Assembly: GCA_030374765.1 (NCBI GenBank)
Contig: JARGXX010000117.1
Span: forward strand, 1,528,112-1,592,111
DNA: 64,000 nt
Reading direction: 5' to 3'
Source: Agarophyton chilense
Taxonomy: Eukaryota; Rhodophyta; Florideophyceae; Gracilariales; Gracilariaceae
The translations under genes were made by a program, and so were the position numbers. Under the pieces are notes generated by a model. The model saw only the letters and a list, made by a program, of their open reading frames with translations. It was not told the DNA's origin and searched no databases. Positions 46,001 through 55,638 of the stretch are shown here, in pieces (the stretch's first letter is position 1; each line of letters opens with the position of its first letter).

Positions 46001-48661
46001 GCGGACGATATATGCTTCAAAAGGACGTATCAGAGTCAAGTACATGAGCAGAAGACGGGATGTTTGGGCATCGGGAAAGCGAGCAATCGGAGTGGCGGCC
46101 CCTTTGCTGTTTGGCGTTTTCATGTAACGGCAAATGAGGACAGGCGATTTGTCGATGAGCATGAGACAACGTTGAAAGTGTTGGTCGTTGTGGATACGGT
46201 ATGTCTCAATCTCTGTGCCGCGCGCAGGAGAGCCCGACGAAAGGTGTAGCGCAACCAACAGGCGTTCTTGGATTTTCTGTGCACATGAGAGCCACCTCGA
46301 CAACGCATGCGTGAACATATCGGTGCCCAAAATGTCGGTTGTGGGCAGTTGTGTGCGGGGAAAGGTACCGTTTTGCTTGCGTTGCGGAAGAAACGGAGTG
46401 TGGTCGGTGTTGGAGTTGTGGGGCATGGAAGACGTGAGACAAGTGAAAACGAAAGCCATGTTTTGTTCGATAAATGGGCGGTTGTTGAGGTTGGTAAGGA
46501 AAGAAAAGCCTGGGCTTTTGTTGAAGGAGTCGTCCTGAAGTGAGTGTAGCGCGTTTGTGAAACCGGTTGGCAGAGCGTGGCCAAGAAGCAGGTCGTTGTG
46601 AAGGGTATGTTGTATTTCTTTGTGTAGAGTTAAAACCAAAGAGCCGACTTCTGAGAGGGCGAGGTGAATGTCACGCACTATGCCGCAGGACGGGTGAACA
46701 TCACAATTGTGGAAAGAAACGAACATTTCCTCGCGAGAGGATATGGACATTGCAAGCGTGAGTGTCTTTCTGACAAACGAAAGGGCGTTGTTGGAATCAG
46801 CGTCGATTGCCGCGTCGATGGTACGCATGCGTTCTTGAACGTGAACTGGGCGTTCGGAAGCAGGGGTGGCAGGTTGCAACAGGGGAGAAGATTTGGAGAG
46901 CACGTGCAGTTCGTGTATGGCGCAGGCACAGATGCCATATTGAAGAGCGGCGAGGAGGTGCGTCACATCTGAGGCGGCTGCAAAACGAAAGGAGGTATTG
47001 TTGGGGTCGTGAGAAATGACCGTGTCGTAAGGCTCAGGCGTGCGGTCAGACGGCAAGGGGGCAGCGATAGGCGGGTTGGGGTCGGTGCTTATCACGCTTG
47101 CGCAAGCAATGAAGTTGCGAACGGAGAGGAGATCTAAAGACTGGTATGGCGCTAAAGATTGAAGCAAGAAGGGCTTGAGCGCGCTATGGACCGCTGGGCC
47201 ATGTTGGGTTGGAGGAAACGGGGCGGGGAGCTCACCAGAGGAAGACATGCGAATGGCATCCAACACGGAAGTAGTGTAGCAGTACATGAGGTCTGAGTCG
47301 GGTACGAGATGAGGGAGGTTTGCCCTTGTCCTGTGAGTAAACACAAGCAAACGGGAAATGTGTGAAGCGTAACGCTTGAGGGTTTCAGTGGAGACAGTTT
47401 TAAAAGCTGTGTCGGTGCGCTTGTTGAGGCGGTCCAAGAAAGCCAGGGAGGTCTTACTAACCAAAATGTTCACCTGAGAGAGGTAGTCGAAGATGTGGTG
47501 GGTGATGGTGCTTTCAGCGGATGTGGGCGTTGTGCCAGTTCTGGATAGTTGAGCCGCCACATCCAGATGAACATGAAGCGAGTGAAGAACGATGTCAAAC
47601 TTGGAAAAGGTGATGAAAGAATTCTTCTCCGAGTGGTGACGAAGCAAAGGGTCTGATTGCGAACAAGGAGCGCCGGTGGTGAACTTTTGTAAAAAGTGGT
47701 TAATGTGTTGAAGCGGGGGCTCGATGCCTTTGGCAGTCGTTGCCACTGAACGATGGGGTGGTTGGAGACAAACAGGCTGCGCCGGGGGGGTCTCAGGCCG
47801 TGCCGCAGGCGCCTGCGGAACCTGGAAAGTTTTGGACAAGCAGCCTATGGGTTGAGCATTGGTAACGGGGAATAAACGGCGACGAACGCCGCCGTACACT
47901 GTCTGCAAGGCAATACGGCCCGACGAGACGGTACGGTCAAGGTGCGGCTGGGCAACCGCAGGCGACATGTTGTGGCATTCGATCAGATGCGCTTGCAAAC
48001 GAACGGGGTCGAGGTAGCAGAATTTGCAGAGCGGGCACTGATAGCCATTGTGAATGGCAATGTGAGCCAGGGGCGTGAGGAACGTAGAGGGCCCGGACAC
48101 AAATTGAGCGTTGTGTTGGGGGCGATACTTTTGCCACACGGGGGCAACGGTAGAGTTGTTGCGCAAGGTGTGCACCTCGTGCAGGATTGCCATTGACATG
48201 GGACGTGCAATTTCCAAAGGGATGGAGTGCTGTTTGCGCAAGTGATGTTGGATTGCGCGGGCAGACGGCAGCCCACACTGGCAGTTGACGCACAACGGAA
48301 AGAACCCAATAGAATGAATACCCATATTCACAATGGTACCGAGTGCCATGATAAAAGAGGAAGAATCGTCGGCTGCATTTGCGTCGGTAACGGGTAAGTC
48401 GGAATGGGGTTGAGCATGGGCGTCACGCGCCACGGGTGGAGGCGGTGGGGGGAGCAGGGGATTAGGGGGAGTGGGCGGTGAGATGTTCACCGCAGCCCTC
48501 GGTGGGCTGTGCACCGAAGAGGGGATGAACACGGGCAAGCCATGTTCGCCGGCGGAGGATAAGCTGTTTTGCGACATAACTGAACGTGTAAGAGAGAGAA
48601 GAAGACGCTTGGGAGGATTGTTTTTGAAGACGCAAAGAAAGACACACACAAACAAACACAA
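43034..48661 (-). CDS. C2H2 / tyrosine-recombinase-like / RecQ helicase fusion protein
   Basis: This is an intact frame of 1,875 codons; Met29 is an equally plausible start. Two fingers of identical spacing (C124-x2-C127-x12-H140-x4-H145 and C209-x2-C212-x12-H225-x4-H230) resemble OrsD-type (DUF3505) fingers. Residues ~790-1010 carry a tyrosine-recombinase pattern. R814 lies in SPARGTEI and K848 in YMKTP. R936 lies in NDYR, with Asn where HxxR has His. H972 and Y981 lie in GHSAHTAAFLY, with the canonical nine-residue step. After a Q/P-rich linker comes a RecQ-type SF2 helicase: PTGSGKT 1151-1157, DECH 1244-1247, SAT 1279-1281 and QQAGRAGRDG 1474-1483. A low-complexity linker leads to a CCHC knuckle (C1741, C1744, H1749, C1754). 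The helicase resembles telomere-linked RecQ helicases of fungi. I infer that it recombines and unwinds element DNA in the nucleus. Confidence 0.85.
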   Translation of the reverse strand: MCLFVCVFLCVFKNNPPKRLLLSLTRSVMSQNSLSSAGEHGLPVFIPSSVHSPPRAAVNISPPTPPNPLLPPPPPPVARDAHAQPHSDLPVTDANAADDSSSFIMALGTIVNMGIHSIGFFPLCVNCQCGLPSARAIQHHLRKQHSIPLEIARPMSMAILHEVHTLRNNSTVAPVWQKYRPQHNAQFVSGPSTFLTPLAHIAIHNGYQCPLCKFCYLDPVRLQAHLIECHNMSPAVAQPHLDRTVSSGRIALQTVYGGVRRRLFPVTNAQPIGCLSKTFQVPQAPAARPETPPAQPVCLQPPHRSVATTAKGIEPPLQHINHFLQKFTTGAPCSQSDPLLRHHSEKNSFITFSKFDIVLHSLHVHLDVAAQLSRTGTTPTSAESTITHHIFDYLSQVNILVSKTSLAFLDRLNKRTDTAFKTVSTETLKRYASHISRLLVFTHRTRANLPHLVPDSDLMYCYTTSVLDAIRMSSSGELPAPFPPTQHGPAVHSALKPFLLQSLAPYQSLDLLSVRNFIACASVISTDPNPPIAAPLPSDRTPEPYDTVISHDPNNTSFRFAAASDVTHLLAALQYGICACAIHELHVLSKSSPLLQPATPASERPVHVQERMRTIDAAIDADSNNALSFVRKTLTLAMSISSREEMFVSFHNCDVHPSCGIVRDIHLALSEVGSLVLTLHKEIQHTLHNDLLLGHALPTGFTNALHSLQDDSFNKSPGFSFLTNLNNRPFIEQNMAFVFTCLTSSMPHNSNTDHTPFLPQRKQNGTFPRTQLPTTDILGTDMFTHALSRWLSCAQKIQERLLVALHLSSGSPARGTEIETYRIHNDQHFQRCLMLIDKSPVLICRYMKTPNSKGAATPIARFPDAQTSRLLLMYLTLIRPFEAYIVRRLHGENCFQMHWKMLFANCGIPYAANTIRSIISSHLSKRGFPISFNDYRNFTVGMTNTVSNVTASSVADHILEELLTTAHGQAGHSAHTAAFLYARTPHDISGLQHSQLSKYREWSSKWHQYLGLLLNAPLTKQQQQQQHHRKRPVSDTVLPTPEPKRSIHTSQPTPSPPTDRSAIPHSQINLNLAASHPFNPHPPAFMAAAIPRGGASLLQQPLVTYEHTTSEMLRALREALSNDSALFKSHQQFVNTAAVYNRLSNMLLLQPTGSGKTLSLLLPVFMEKGKYSTVLITPLTALLSEYELRAQLFGLRASRTPTPPGSHSFADIYIFSAERLSLPSFTEFTTRLIAADRLARIAIDECHLFLLWQHFRPCLANLHNCFGHIPTKIPRVLLSATVPPRDRPLLLSQLHIPNAHVYASSTARNNISFVVYHLSSAPSTSRATRFRAAHGHFQDVFGYLLQLGVSIMQEHVARLLHSSADTTLARVLIFSLTRPAAEAVHEALSASRSSFGALKQSTTVTVLLYHSGLSDVRKRRAHTLWNSPPSSSAPTTNHILFMVCTSSFGTGIDVPNVRLVFNFGGVASLCDLAQQAGRAGRDGNPSTCVTIYFQPYFKLVTETLSSSSSNTNAFEEPNRIYNQALSTERWLEAQHWVECKSVCRRNALYFHMDGKEPGICLFSPSVLNCDICNSIAAVSPSPTPERSSVSATPSASQHAQSISPSPSASPQTPTPPKNGPNQSNRTSLNNQNTNTNGGPTQSPKPHASRPPRPPTSTPSPLLTTTYPSAATQSPTVAPSQSQSHSATFFYTLERKTPQQIVSHFEELSRRLAPLCVPCLLHEKTQVHLTDTHACPHSRQRCFRCFSPHHISRNCRFDKSPQGTCYRCHLGFCKGLKTHSQPHTFGTRHCIFISLYQLAWVLWRTCSKTRSEFALHLFDGRMQSKFNSISQSSQDSSPLHLEIDAMFHDWLTHNNHFAVPNILRLAAWWKSTTTLI

Positions 48662-49546
48662 TCGAGTTTGGGAGCATCAGCGAAATGGACGGGTTCACTG
48701 CCGATATAGCAGTATAAGTAGTAAATAGGTGGGGCGAGGGTAATTGGAGAAAGGCGGTTTGGTGTTTTGGGGGAGGGCGCGTGTGGCTGGCTTTAGCAAA
48801 CGGCATACTGTAAAAGGGAACCATCAGGATACTATTTGGTATTGCAGGTCATTCATTCCCGGTGTATGACTGTGGGTTTGTGGGGAGGAGTGTGTCACAA
48901 TAAAGCTCATTGGCCTCCGCCCCATTGAGGAGAGTGATTTTGTGTAAGGGGCGTGGTTTCCGTGGAAGGGGGGAGCGGGAAGGGGAAAAAGGGCAGCGCA
49001 GAGAAGAGATGGGGCTGCGCGTTGGTGGAGTCGGGTTGGGGGAGGGCAGAATTTTTCACGGTGGGTTCGTATTTGTGTGTAAATGGACGGAGGTTTAGAA
49101 CGAGCTGGCGCGCGATCGGGTGCGCCAGCGGATGTTGTGCGGCAATGTGGCAACTTGTTGTGAAGCATGACGTTTTCGGAACGGCTAACTAGTGACGGTG
49201 GTGGCGTATCGTACACACGTATTAGTTTGAGCACAAGCGGTGCTGCACCTCGGTTGAGCTCATATATGCATATGCGACATGTTTGACCGTTGATTTTGGA
49301 AAAATGGTTCTACATGTGACGTGGGTAGGAGGGGTGCTATGTGTTACAGTATGCGCACTGTGTAACGTTATGATGGTGTTTGGCAAAAGAAGTGAGATGT
49401 TGCGGGGCGTGGCAGTGGGGGCCGAAGAAGAAGGTTATAGGTTTTCTGTTTTTAAAACGAATGAAGGAAGAGAGTTTGCGCGTGGTTGTTCTTAGGAGAG
49501 AAGGTTTAGTTTTTAGTTGTGTTTTACTGAGAAAGAAAAGAAACAA
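48662..49546. other. Intergenic between RecQ-element gene and methyltransferase gene
   Basis: This spans the 5' side of the RecQ-element gene and the 3' side of the methyltransferase gene, both minus strand. It is G-rich on the plus strand with no supported coding sequence. Confidence 0.5.
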
Positions 49547-51277
49547 CTAATCTACAAGATTCACATGAAAGGTCTGTGTTTGTGGTTTTGGAACCCTGGG
49601 CCAATGAGCGTAGTCGTTTCCATAGTCTATTAGCACTTCTTCTTCTCGCTCGATGGTTCGGGTGGCCACTATTGTGATAAGGTGGTAGTCTTGGATTCCT
49701 GACTTTGAGTTTTTCAAAGTAGACGAAAGGCGCGCTACTACATTTGGTGTGCGAGGGTTTGGGAGTACCTTGTCCCGTAAGGCCTGAATGTCGAGGTCCT
49801 CTGGGCGGTATTGGGCATCATTGATGATTCCGCCAACACAGAACGGGGCAGGCGTGATCCACATGGAGTGGGTTCCACGGTCTCCCGGGGTGGGCAGTCT
49901 GACAAAGTCCGGGCCTGTCACTCGGATTTCCATGGAAGTAGAGTTGAAGCGCTCCACGGTGACGGCGAGCAAACCGTTGGCATACGAAGACTGTGTGGCG
50001 GAGCGTTTGGAGAGGTCGTGGTAGACGAGGGTTCCATAAAAGTAGCACACTGTGTCGCCTTCATTAAACTGGCGTGCGGCAAAGACACCGTCTCCCGCCA
50101 AGGGGTGTCGGATGTCGGACTTTTTGGTATACACTCCATGGGCATACCCTTCTATGGCCAGTAACGTATCCGGATCGATCTGAGTGAGAAGGCCCTGTTT
50201 CTCTCGCGGCCATTCATGCACCGGTTTACTGCGGCAAACGGCTGCAAACTCACGGTCTTTCCACAAGTTGCAGAGAAAGGAAGCGAGCGGCGCAGGAAAA
50301 ATTTGGTACTGTGGCAGACCGGGAGGCGCGGTCCAAAGGTATTTCGATCGCAGGTCCGTGTTCGGTATTGAGCGAACTACGCGATTGAACTTGGTGATGA
50401 GATGGTGCGGCACTTCAATGTCGGTGCTGTTCTGTAAAACGGTTTTGATAAAGTGAACGACAGCATTGTGTTTTGCGTGAGCGTAACACACTGCGTCTTT
50501 CTCGCACCCCAAAAAGCGTCTGTGACCTGGGAGCTCCATGCACGCCAAAGCGGTGGAACCCGTTCCGGCAAATAAATCCACCACCATGTCGCCAGGCTGA
50601 GAATAGCGGCTTATGAGTTCCTTGAGTAGAGCACGACTGTTCTGCTCCGGGCGTACTTTTTCAGTGACGGCGTTGTGATTGTTGGTGACAGAATGCAGGC
50701 GATTCCAACGCAGGGTCTCGCCAGCGGCTAGTCCCGGCACGTTATCAATCACGTTCTTGTAAGCCGGGTAGCGAGAAGGAACGTAGTTGTAGTTAACGAG
50801 GTTTACGCGAGCCAGGTTTTCATCGTGAGTGAGCCCCGTTTTGATGCCGTGAATGGCGTACTCGGTGATGGGCAACGGCGACGTTCGCAGCCCGCGGTGG
50901 CTCCCAGTAGGATGGGAGGCGGCGCGGACGAAAACCAACGGCACAGGGTCCACCTTGAATAGCGCAGTTTGGGACTCGGAAATGCTTTTGAAGCACGACA
51001 ACCACGGCCTGAACTGGCGAATGGAGCAAAAGAGAATAAAGTGGCCGCCAGGGCACAACAGCTCGCCAATAACCTGCGCCGTGCGCTTCATATCGTCTTG
51101 GGAAATGGCGTCGTGGTTGCTGTTGTGGCGGCCAGCTAAGGAACGAATGTTGTAAGGCGGGTCGGTGAGGACCAGTTGCACTGCTCCGACTGGAGATGAG
51201 GCGGTAGTTCGTTTGATAATATCCACCTGTACGAATTCTTTGAAATCGACACCGTAGAGGCGAATATACTTTTCCAT
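49547..51277 (-). CDS. DNA amino-methyltransferase (beta class) fused to SET domain
   Basis: This is an intact frame of 576 codons. Residues ~1-275 are an N6-adenine/N4-cytosine DNA methyltransferase. The catalytic DPPY (39-42) precedes the SAM-binding FAGTG (236-240, within VVDLFAGTGSTALACMELPG). That order defines the beta class, typical of bacterial type II/III modification enzymes (N6_N4_Mtase), unlike the MT-A70 enzymes usual in eukaryotes. Residues ~380-557 form a SET lysine methyltransferase domain: GDGVFAARQF near 395, INDAQY 485-490 and EVLIDYGNDY 547-556. I see no post-SET cysteines. It would place DNA methyl marks, and possibly histone marks, on the same target. It is separated by only 84 bp from the upstream gene in the same orientation. 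The bacterial-like half implies horizontal acquisition. Confidence 0.88.
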   Translation of the reverse strand: MEKYIRLYGVDFKEFVQVDIIKRTTASSPVGAVQLVLTDPPYNIRSLAGRHNSNHDAISQDDMKRTAQVIGELLCPGGHFILFCSIRQFRPWLSCFKSISESQTALFKVDPVPLVFVRAASHPTGSHRGLRTSPLPITEYAIHGIKTGLTHDENLARVNLVNYNYVPSRYPAYKNVIDNVPGLAAGETLRWNRLHSVTNNHNAVTEKVRPEQNSRALLKELISRYSQPGDMVVDLFAGTGSTALACMELPGHRRFLGCEKDAVCYAHAKHNAVVHFIKTVLQNSTDIEVPHHLITKFNRVVRSIPNTDLRSKYLWTAPPGLPQYQIFPAPLASFLCNLWKDREFAAVCRSKPVHEWPREKQGLLTQIDPDTLLAIEGYAHGVYTKKSDIRHPLAGDGVFAARQFNEGDTVCYFYGTLVYHDLSKRSATQSSYANGLLAVTVERFNSTSMEIRVTGPDFVRLPTPGDRGTHSMWITPAPFCVGGIINDAQYRPEDLDIQALRDKVLPNPRTPNVVARLSSTLKNSKSGIQDYHLITIVATRTIEREEEVLIDYGNDYAHWPRVPKPQTQTFHVNLVD

Positions 51278-51361
51278 TTCGTCCTCCGCCTCTTGTAGAG
51301 CGTTGAGAGTAGTAGTTTGGGTGAAGGAGTGCGGCGGGAGGACGCGAGTTTCGTTGACGTT

Positions 51362-52744
51362 TTAGGGAAGATTTGGGGGTTGGGGAGGAGGTGAGGGACC
51401 AGCGGCGTTGGCGCGTTCCGACGACGACGGTAGTGGCGCTGCCGGATCAGGCGGAGGTTGCTGCTGTGACTCGTTCATAATGATGTCCACCAACTCGGCT
51501 TCTTTTTTGGCTATCTCCACGACCGGGTTGAGGGGTTGGCCCGGAATAGGGCCGACCATGGCCATTCGAATCGGGGTCCAAAGTGGCAGACCGAACGTCG
51601 TGAAGCGGTGAGGGTACACGTCGACGGTCGAGTTATACTCGAATTGCGTCAAAGATTGCCAGCGAGCGGTTTCATCCATTTCGTATAGGAAGTCGTTGAA
51701 AAGCAGGCGGTGAAGGTCGTTCAAAAATTCGGAAGCTAGCACGCGTAGATTGCGGTCAACCTCGTCGGTGTGGGACCAGGCGACGCTGTCCACTTCAGAT
51801 TGGACTTTGGAAGGCTGAGCCTTCTTGGCAAATGTGGTGGTTTGCGATAAAGGGGCGTAGCCTTCCCCGCGGCGTTCGAGAGCGTGGTAGGTTAGGGTGT
51901 TGCTGTCGAACAAGATGTACGGAGCGAGCATGTGCTCCAGTGAGTCATACCCAAGATGGCGGCAGAACACATTCCAAGAGGTCACAAGCTTGTGCACGAC
52001 AAATGAAATTCGCTCGCACGTTTCGTGCTTAAAGTTTTGCAACGAAGCCAACATAGAGGTCGCGGTTGCAACGCCGGTATTGAGGCGTTGTTTCTTGGTC
52101 TGGCGCGATTTGAGTTTCTCGCGTTTGAGAGTGTAGATCATCGACAGGTACAAAACCATTTCAAAACGAGATGCCTCAACGGTAGTGGAGAATCGTGAGC
52201 GACTGTCCTTGGAAGTTTGCGACTGCGGAGGCAGAATGCGCGATTTAAGGAAGGACGACAAGAGAGCCGTTTTCGGAATGAGCAAGTCGACTTGACGGCT
52301 GGGGCGGCGGCGATTTGTAGGCGCATTGGAAGAACGAGCACTTGCACGGGTGGTACCATTACCAGCAGCAGAAGACGGTTGCTGCTCAGAAGTATTGTTT
52401 GAAGCTTGGATTTGGAGGTAGAGCTGGTACAAGTCCCTGAGACGCCGGTCGTTGCTACCATCGTCGAGGTCCACACATCTGGCCATGAGGTACACCTGAG
52501 AAAAGTAGTTGTTTTTGAGGAGGCTGTGTTGTATCTCCGTGTTGGTGTACTTGCCGTGCTTTTCAGATGGCACGACCAAGGAGCAAACTTCCTCTGCAGC
52601 TGGCACAGAGCCTCGGTTCTGAACTGCGAAGTAGACCAAGTCCAGGTACTGCAGCGCGCGGGCGTTGGGATCATCGGGGCGCATGCGGGCGTACGCGTCG
52701 CGCAGCGGCAAGAACAAACCAATGAGACCTTCGGTGGTGACCAT
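51362..52744 (-). CDS. Unidentified 460-residue protein, methyltransferase neighbour
   Basis: This is an intact frame of 460 codons, 84 bp upstream of the methyltransferase-SET gene on the same strand. An N-terminal helical region (1-115) is followed by a Ser/Asn/Gln-rich, then basic linker (about 115-155, with NRRRPSRQ). A mainly helical globular region (about 155-410) with several W/F/Y-rich stretches comes next, then a Pro/Ser-rich tail from ~430. I recognise no catalytic motif, zinc finger or membrane segment. The linker could hold a nuclear localisation signal. Tight spacing and shared orientation suggest co-regulation with the methyltransferase, perhaps as a structural or specificity partner, but this is inference. 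Confidence 0.75.
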   Translation of the reverse strand: MVTTEGLIGLFLPLRDAYARMRPDDPNARALQYLDLVYFAVQNRGSVPAAEEVCSLVVPSEKHGKYTNTEIQHSLLKNNYFSQVYLMARCVDLDDGSNDRRLRDLYQLYLQIQASNNTSEQQPSSAAGNGTTRASARSSNAPTNRRRPSRQVDLLIPKTALLSSFLKSRILPPQSQTSKDSRSRFSTTVEASRFEMVLYLSMIYTLKREKLKSRQTKKQRLNTGVATATSMLASLQNFKHETCERISFVVHKLVTSWNVFCRHLGYDSLEHMLAPYILFDSNTLTYHALERRGEGYAPLSQTTTFAKKAQPSKVQSEVDSVAWSHTDEVDRNLRVLASEFLNDLHRLLFNDFLYEMDETARWQSLTQFEYNSTVDVYPHRFTTFGLPLWTPIRMAMVGPIPGQPLNPVVEIAKKEAELVDIIMNESQQQPPPDPAAPLPSSSERANAAGPSPPPQPPNLP

Positions 52745-53189
52745 CTTGTAAGACGGAACTTGGAGAGATATTCGAAGTGTCGGTGGAGAAGGCTGGGGGC
52801 GGAGATAGAGAGATAGAAGGGGATGTGATTGAACGAAGAGAGACTTGTTCTTTTGAAGGGGAAATCGGGGGCTGAAGTTGTGTAAGGGCGTCTTGATTGA
52901 AGGGGTCGTGGGGGTTTAGGGGTTCAAAGAGCGGGGCCGTTTAGGGGTTTGCGCAATGGTGAGGTCTTGGGCTTTAGCGGGTGTGCGTGTACGTCAAAGC
53001 CGTTCTTGATCGTAACTCGATACCGCAGCGGGCGCAAGAATCCAAAACAAGCAACACCGCTGAAACAACGACAAAGTTTCGAAAGGAGAACGTTGCCAAG
53101 CGGAGAGGACTGCAGAAGAGCGATAGCCGACAGCTCAAATACGGTCGGGGTCGGTTAACGTGAGATGCAGTTTGAGGGAGCAAAAGGGG
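52745..53189. promoter_or_regulatory. Upstream region of the 460-residue gene with telomere-like G-rich motifs
   Basis: It contains GTTTAGGGGTT and GTTTAGGGGTTTG at 52911-52951, matching the motif of the tandem block at 42204-42590 on the other side of the three-gene cluster. It ends at the first long inverted repeat. Promoter function is assumed from position. Confidence 0.35.
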
Positions 53190-53332
53190 ATTGCCTGCAG
53201 GCAATAAATTTCAACTGCGAATTACGGCTCATAATTTGCACCCCGATTGTTGATTTGCATTATTATTTCGCACTTTCGGGGTGCAAATTATGAGTTGTAA
53301 TTCGCAGTTGACCAAAAGTGCCCGCAGGCAAT
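53190..53332. repeat. Long inverted repeat H1
   Basis: The 143-bp foldback starts with the perfect palindrome ATTGCCTGCAGGCAAT. Its ~35-bp inner arms CAACTGCGAATTACGGCTCA... and their complement enclose a 32-base AT-rich loop. It ends GCCCGCAGGCAAT. H1 has one diverged arm (GAGTTGTAATTC). Confidence 0.9.
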
Positions 53333-53962
53333 TTCACTCAATGTGAGCAAAACTCGTTTCTCTTCTACCAAGCGCCGTACCAAGGCCGTAGACGCTGTAT
53401 AGAGCCGATTCCCATGCCTGTGTCTCCCTCTTACGGCTTATATACCGGCGGAAACGAAGGTTATTGAACCTGGTGGGGCTGAACGCCTTTTCTAGCGGCG
53501 CCCAACCTTACACTACCACAGGCGAATACTGTCGAATGTGAAAGGCGAACGAGCTCGCGTAAAGGGTGCCGACAGACATGTTTGTGGAAAGACAATGTTT
53601 TGGTGCACTTCCGAGAATTAGTAGCATCTGTATAAAGAGGAGAGTGGTGAAAAGGTTTGGTGTTTTAGAGTACTTGGTTGAAATGAAAAAGTTGAATGTA
53701 TATTAGGTGTGACACGGTGCAGTGGAGAAGGAGCGCTGTGCGCGAGTGAAGGGGTTTAGTGAAACATCATTAGGCTTTCGGTTTTGCAATGGGCTTGAAA
53801 TGGGTCTACAGAGGCGTATGCGAGAGACGAGGGGTGTGGTGAGAGTTTAGGAGTGTGGCGCAAATGTAGGAGAGGCGTGTGGGCGAAGGCGAAAAACGGG
53901 GTGTGGGGGCCCAGGGGGTGTTTTTGGGATGTGGGCAGACGTAGTCAAAAAGAGCGATTGGG

Positions 53963-54105
53963 ATTGCCTGCAGGCAATAAATTTCAACTGCGAATTACGG
54001 CTCATAATTTGCACCCCGATTGTTGATTTGCATTATTATTTCGCACTTTCGGGGTGCAAATTATGAGCCGTAATTCGCAGTTGACCAAAAGTGCCCGCAG
54101 GCAAT
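53963..54105. repeat. Long inverted repeat H2
   Basis: Same structure as H1, with a fully complementary inner arm (GAGCCGTAATTC). Confidence 0.9.
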
Positions 54106-54732
54106 TTCACTCAATGTGAGCAAACTCGTTTCTCTTCTACCAGGCGCCGTACCAAGGCCGTAGACGCTGTATAGAGCCGATTCCCATGCCTGTGTCTCCC
54201 TCTCACGGCTTTATACCGGCGGAAACGAAGGTTATTGAACCTGTTGGGGCTGAACGCCTTTTCTAGCGTCGCCCAACCTTACACTACCACAGGCGAATAC
54301 TGTAATTTGAATGGTGAACGAGCTCGCGTAAAGGGTGCCGACAGACATGTTTGTGGAAAGACATGTTTTGGTGCACTTCCGAGAATTAGTAGCATCTGTA
54401 TAGAGAGGAGAGTGGTGAGAAAGTTTGGTGTTTTAGAGTACTTGGTTGAAATTGAAAAGTTGAATGTATATTAGTTGTGACACGGTGCAGTGAAGAAGAA
54501 GCGTTGTGGGCGAGTGAAGGTGTTTTGTGAAACATCATTAGGCTTTCGGTTTTGCAATGGGGCTTGAAATGGGTCTACAGAGGCGTATGCGAGAGACGAG
54601 GGGTGTGGTGAGAGTTTAGGAGTGTGGCGCAAATGTAGGGAAGGCGTGTGGGCGAAGGCGAAAAACGGGGTGTTGTGGGGCCCAGGGGGTGTTTTTGGAT
54701 GTGGGCAGACGTAGTCAAAAAGAGCGATTGGG

Positions 54733-54875
54733 ATTGCCTGCAGGCAATAAATTTCAACTGCGAATTACGGCTCATAATTTGCACCCCGATTGTTGATTTG
54801 CATTATTATTTCGCACTTTCGGGGTGCAAATTATGAGCCGTAATTCGCAGTTGACCAAAAGTGCCCGCAGGCAAT
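54733..54875. repeat. Long inverted repeat H3
   Basis: Same structure and length as H2. Confidence 0.9.
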
Positions 54876-55497
54876 TTCACTCAATGTGAGCAAACTCGTT
54901 TCTCTTCTACCAGGCGCCGTACCAAGGCGTAGACGCTGTATAGAGCCGATTCCCATGCCTGTGTCTCCCTCTCACGGCTTTATACCGGCGAAACGAAGGT
55001 TATTGAACCTGTTGGGGCTGAACGCCTTTTCTAGCGTCGCCCAACCTTACACTACCACAGGCGAATACTGTCGAATTTGAATGGTGAACGAGCTCGCGTA
55101 AAGGGTGCCGACAGACATGTTTGTGGAAAGACATGTTTTGGTGCACTTCCGAGAATTAGTAGCATCTGTATAGAGAGGAGAGTGGTGAGAAAGTTTGGTG
55201 TTTTAGAGTACTTGGTTGAAATTGAAAAGTTGAATGTATATTAGGTGTGACACGGTGCAGTGGAGAAGAAGCGCTGTGCGCGAGTGAAGCGGTTTTGTGA
55301 AACATCATTAGGCTTTCGGTTTTGCAATGGGGCTTGAAATGGGTCTACAGAGGCGTATGCGAGAGACGAGGGGTGTGGTGAGAGTTTAGGAGTGTGGCGC
55401 AAATGTAGGGAGAGGCGTGTGGGCGAAGGCGAAACGGGGGTGTGGGGGCCCAGGGGGTGTTTTTTGATGTGGGCAGACGTAGTCAAAAGGGGATGGG

Positions 55498-55638
55498 ATT
55501 GCCTGCAGGCAATATTTCAACTGCGAATTACGGCTCATAATTTGCACCCCGATTGTTGATTTGCATTATTATTTCGCACTTTCGGGGTGCAAATTATGAG
55601 CCGTAATTCGCAGTTGACCAAAAGTGCCCGCAGGCAAT
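55498..55638. repeat. Long inverted repeat H4
   Basis: Same structure, two bases shorter next to the left palindrome (AATATTTC instead of AATAAATTTC). Confidence 0.9.

Noticed and set aside
43462-48310. Many plus-strand frames opposite the RecQ-element gene
   Set aside because: They are reverse-strand shadows of a long GC-rich coding frame with strong domain evidence on the minus strand.
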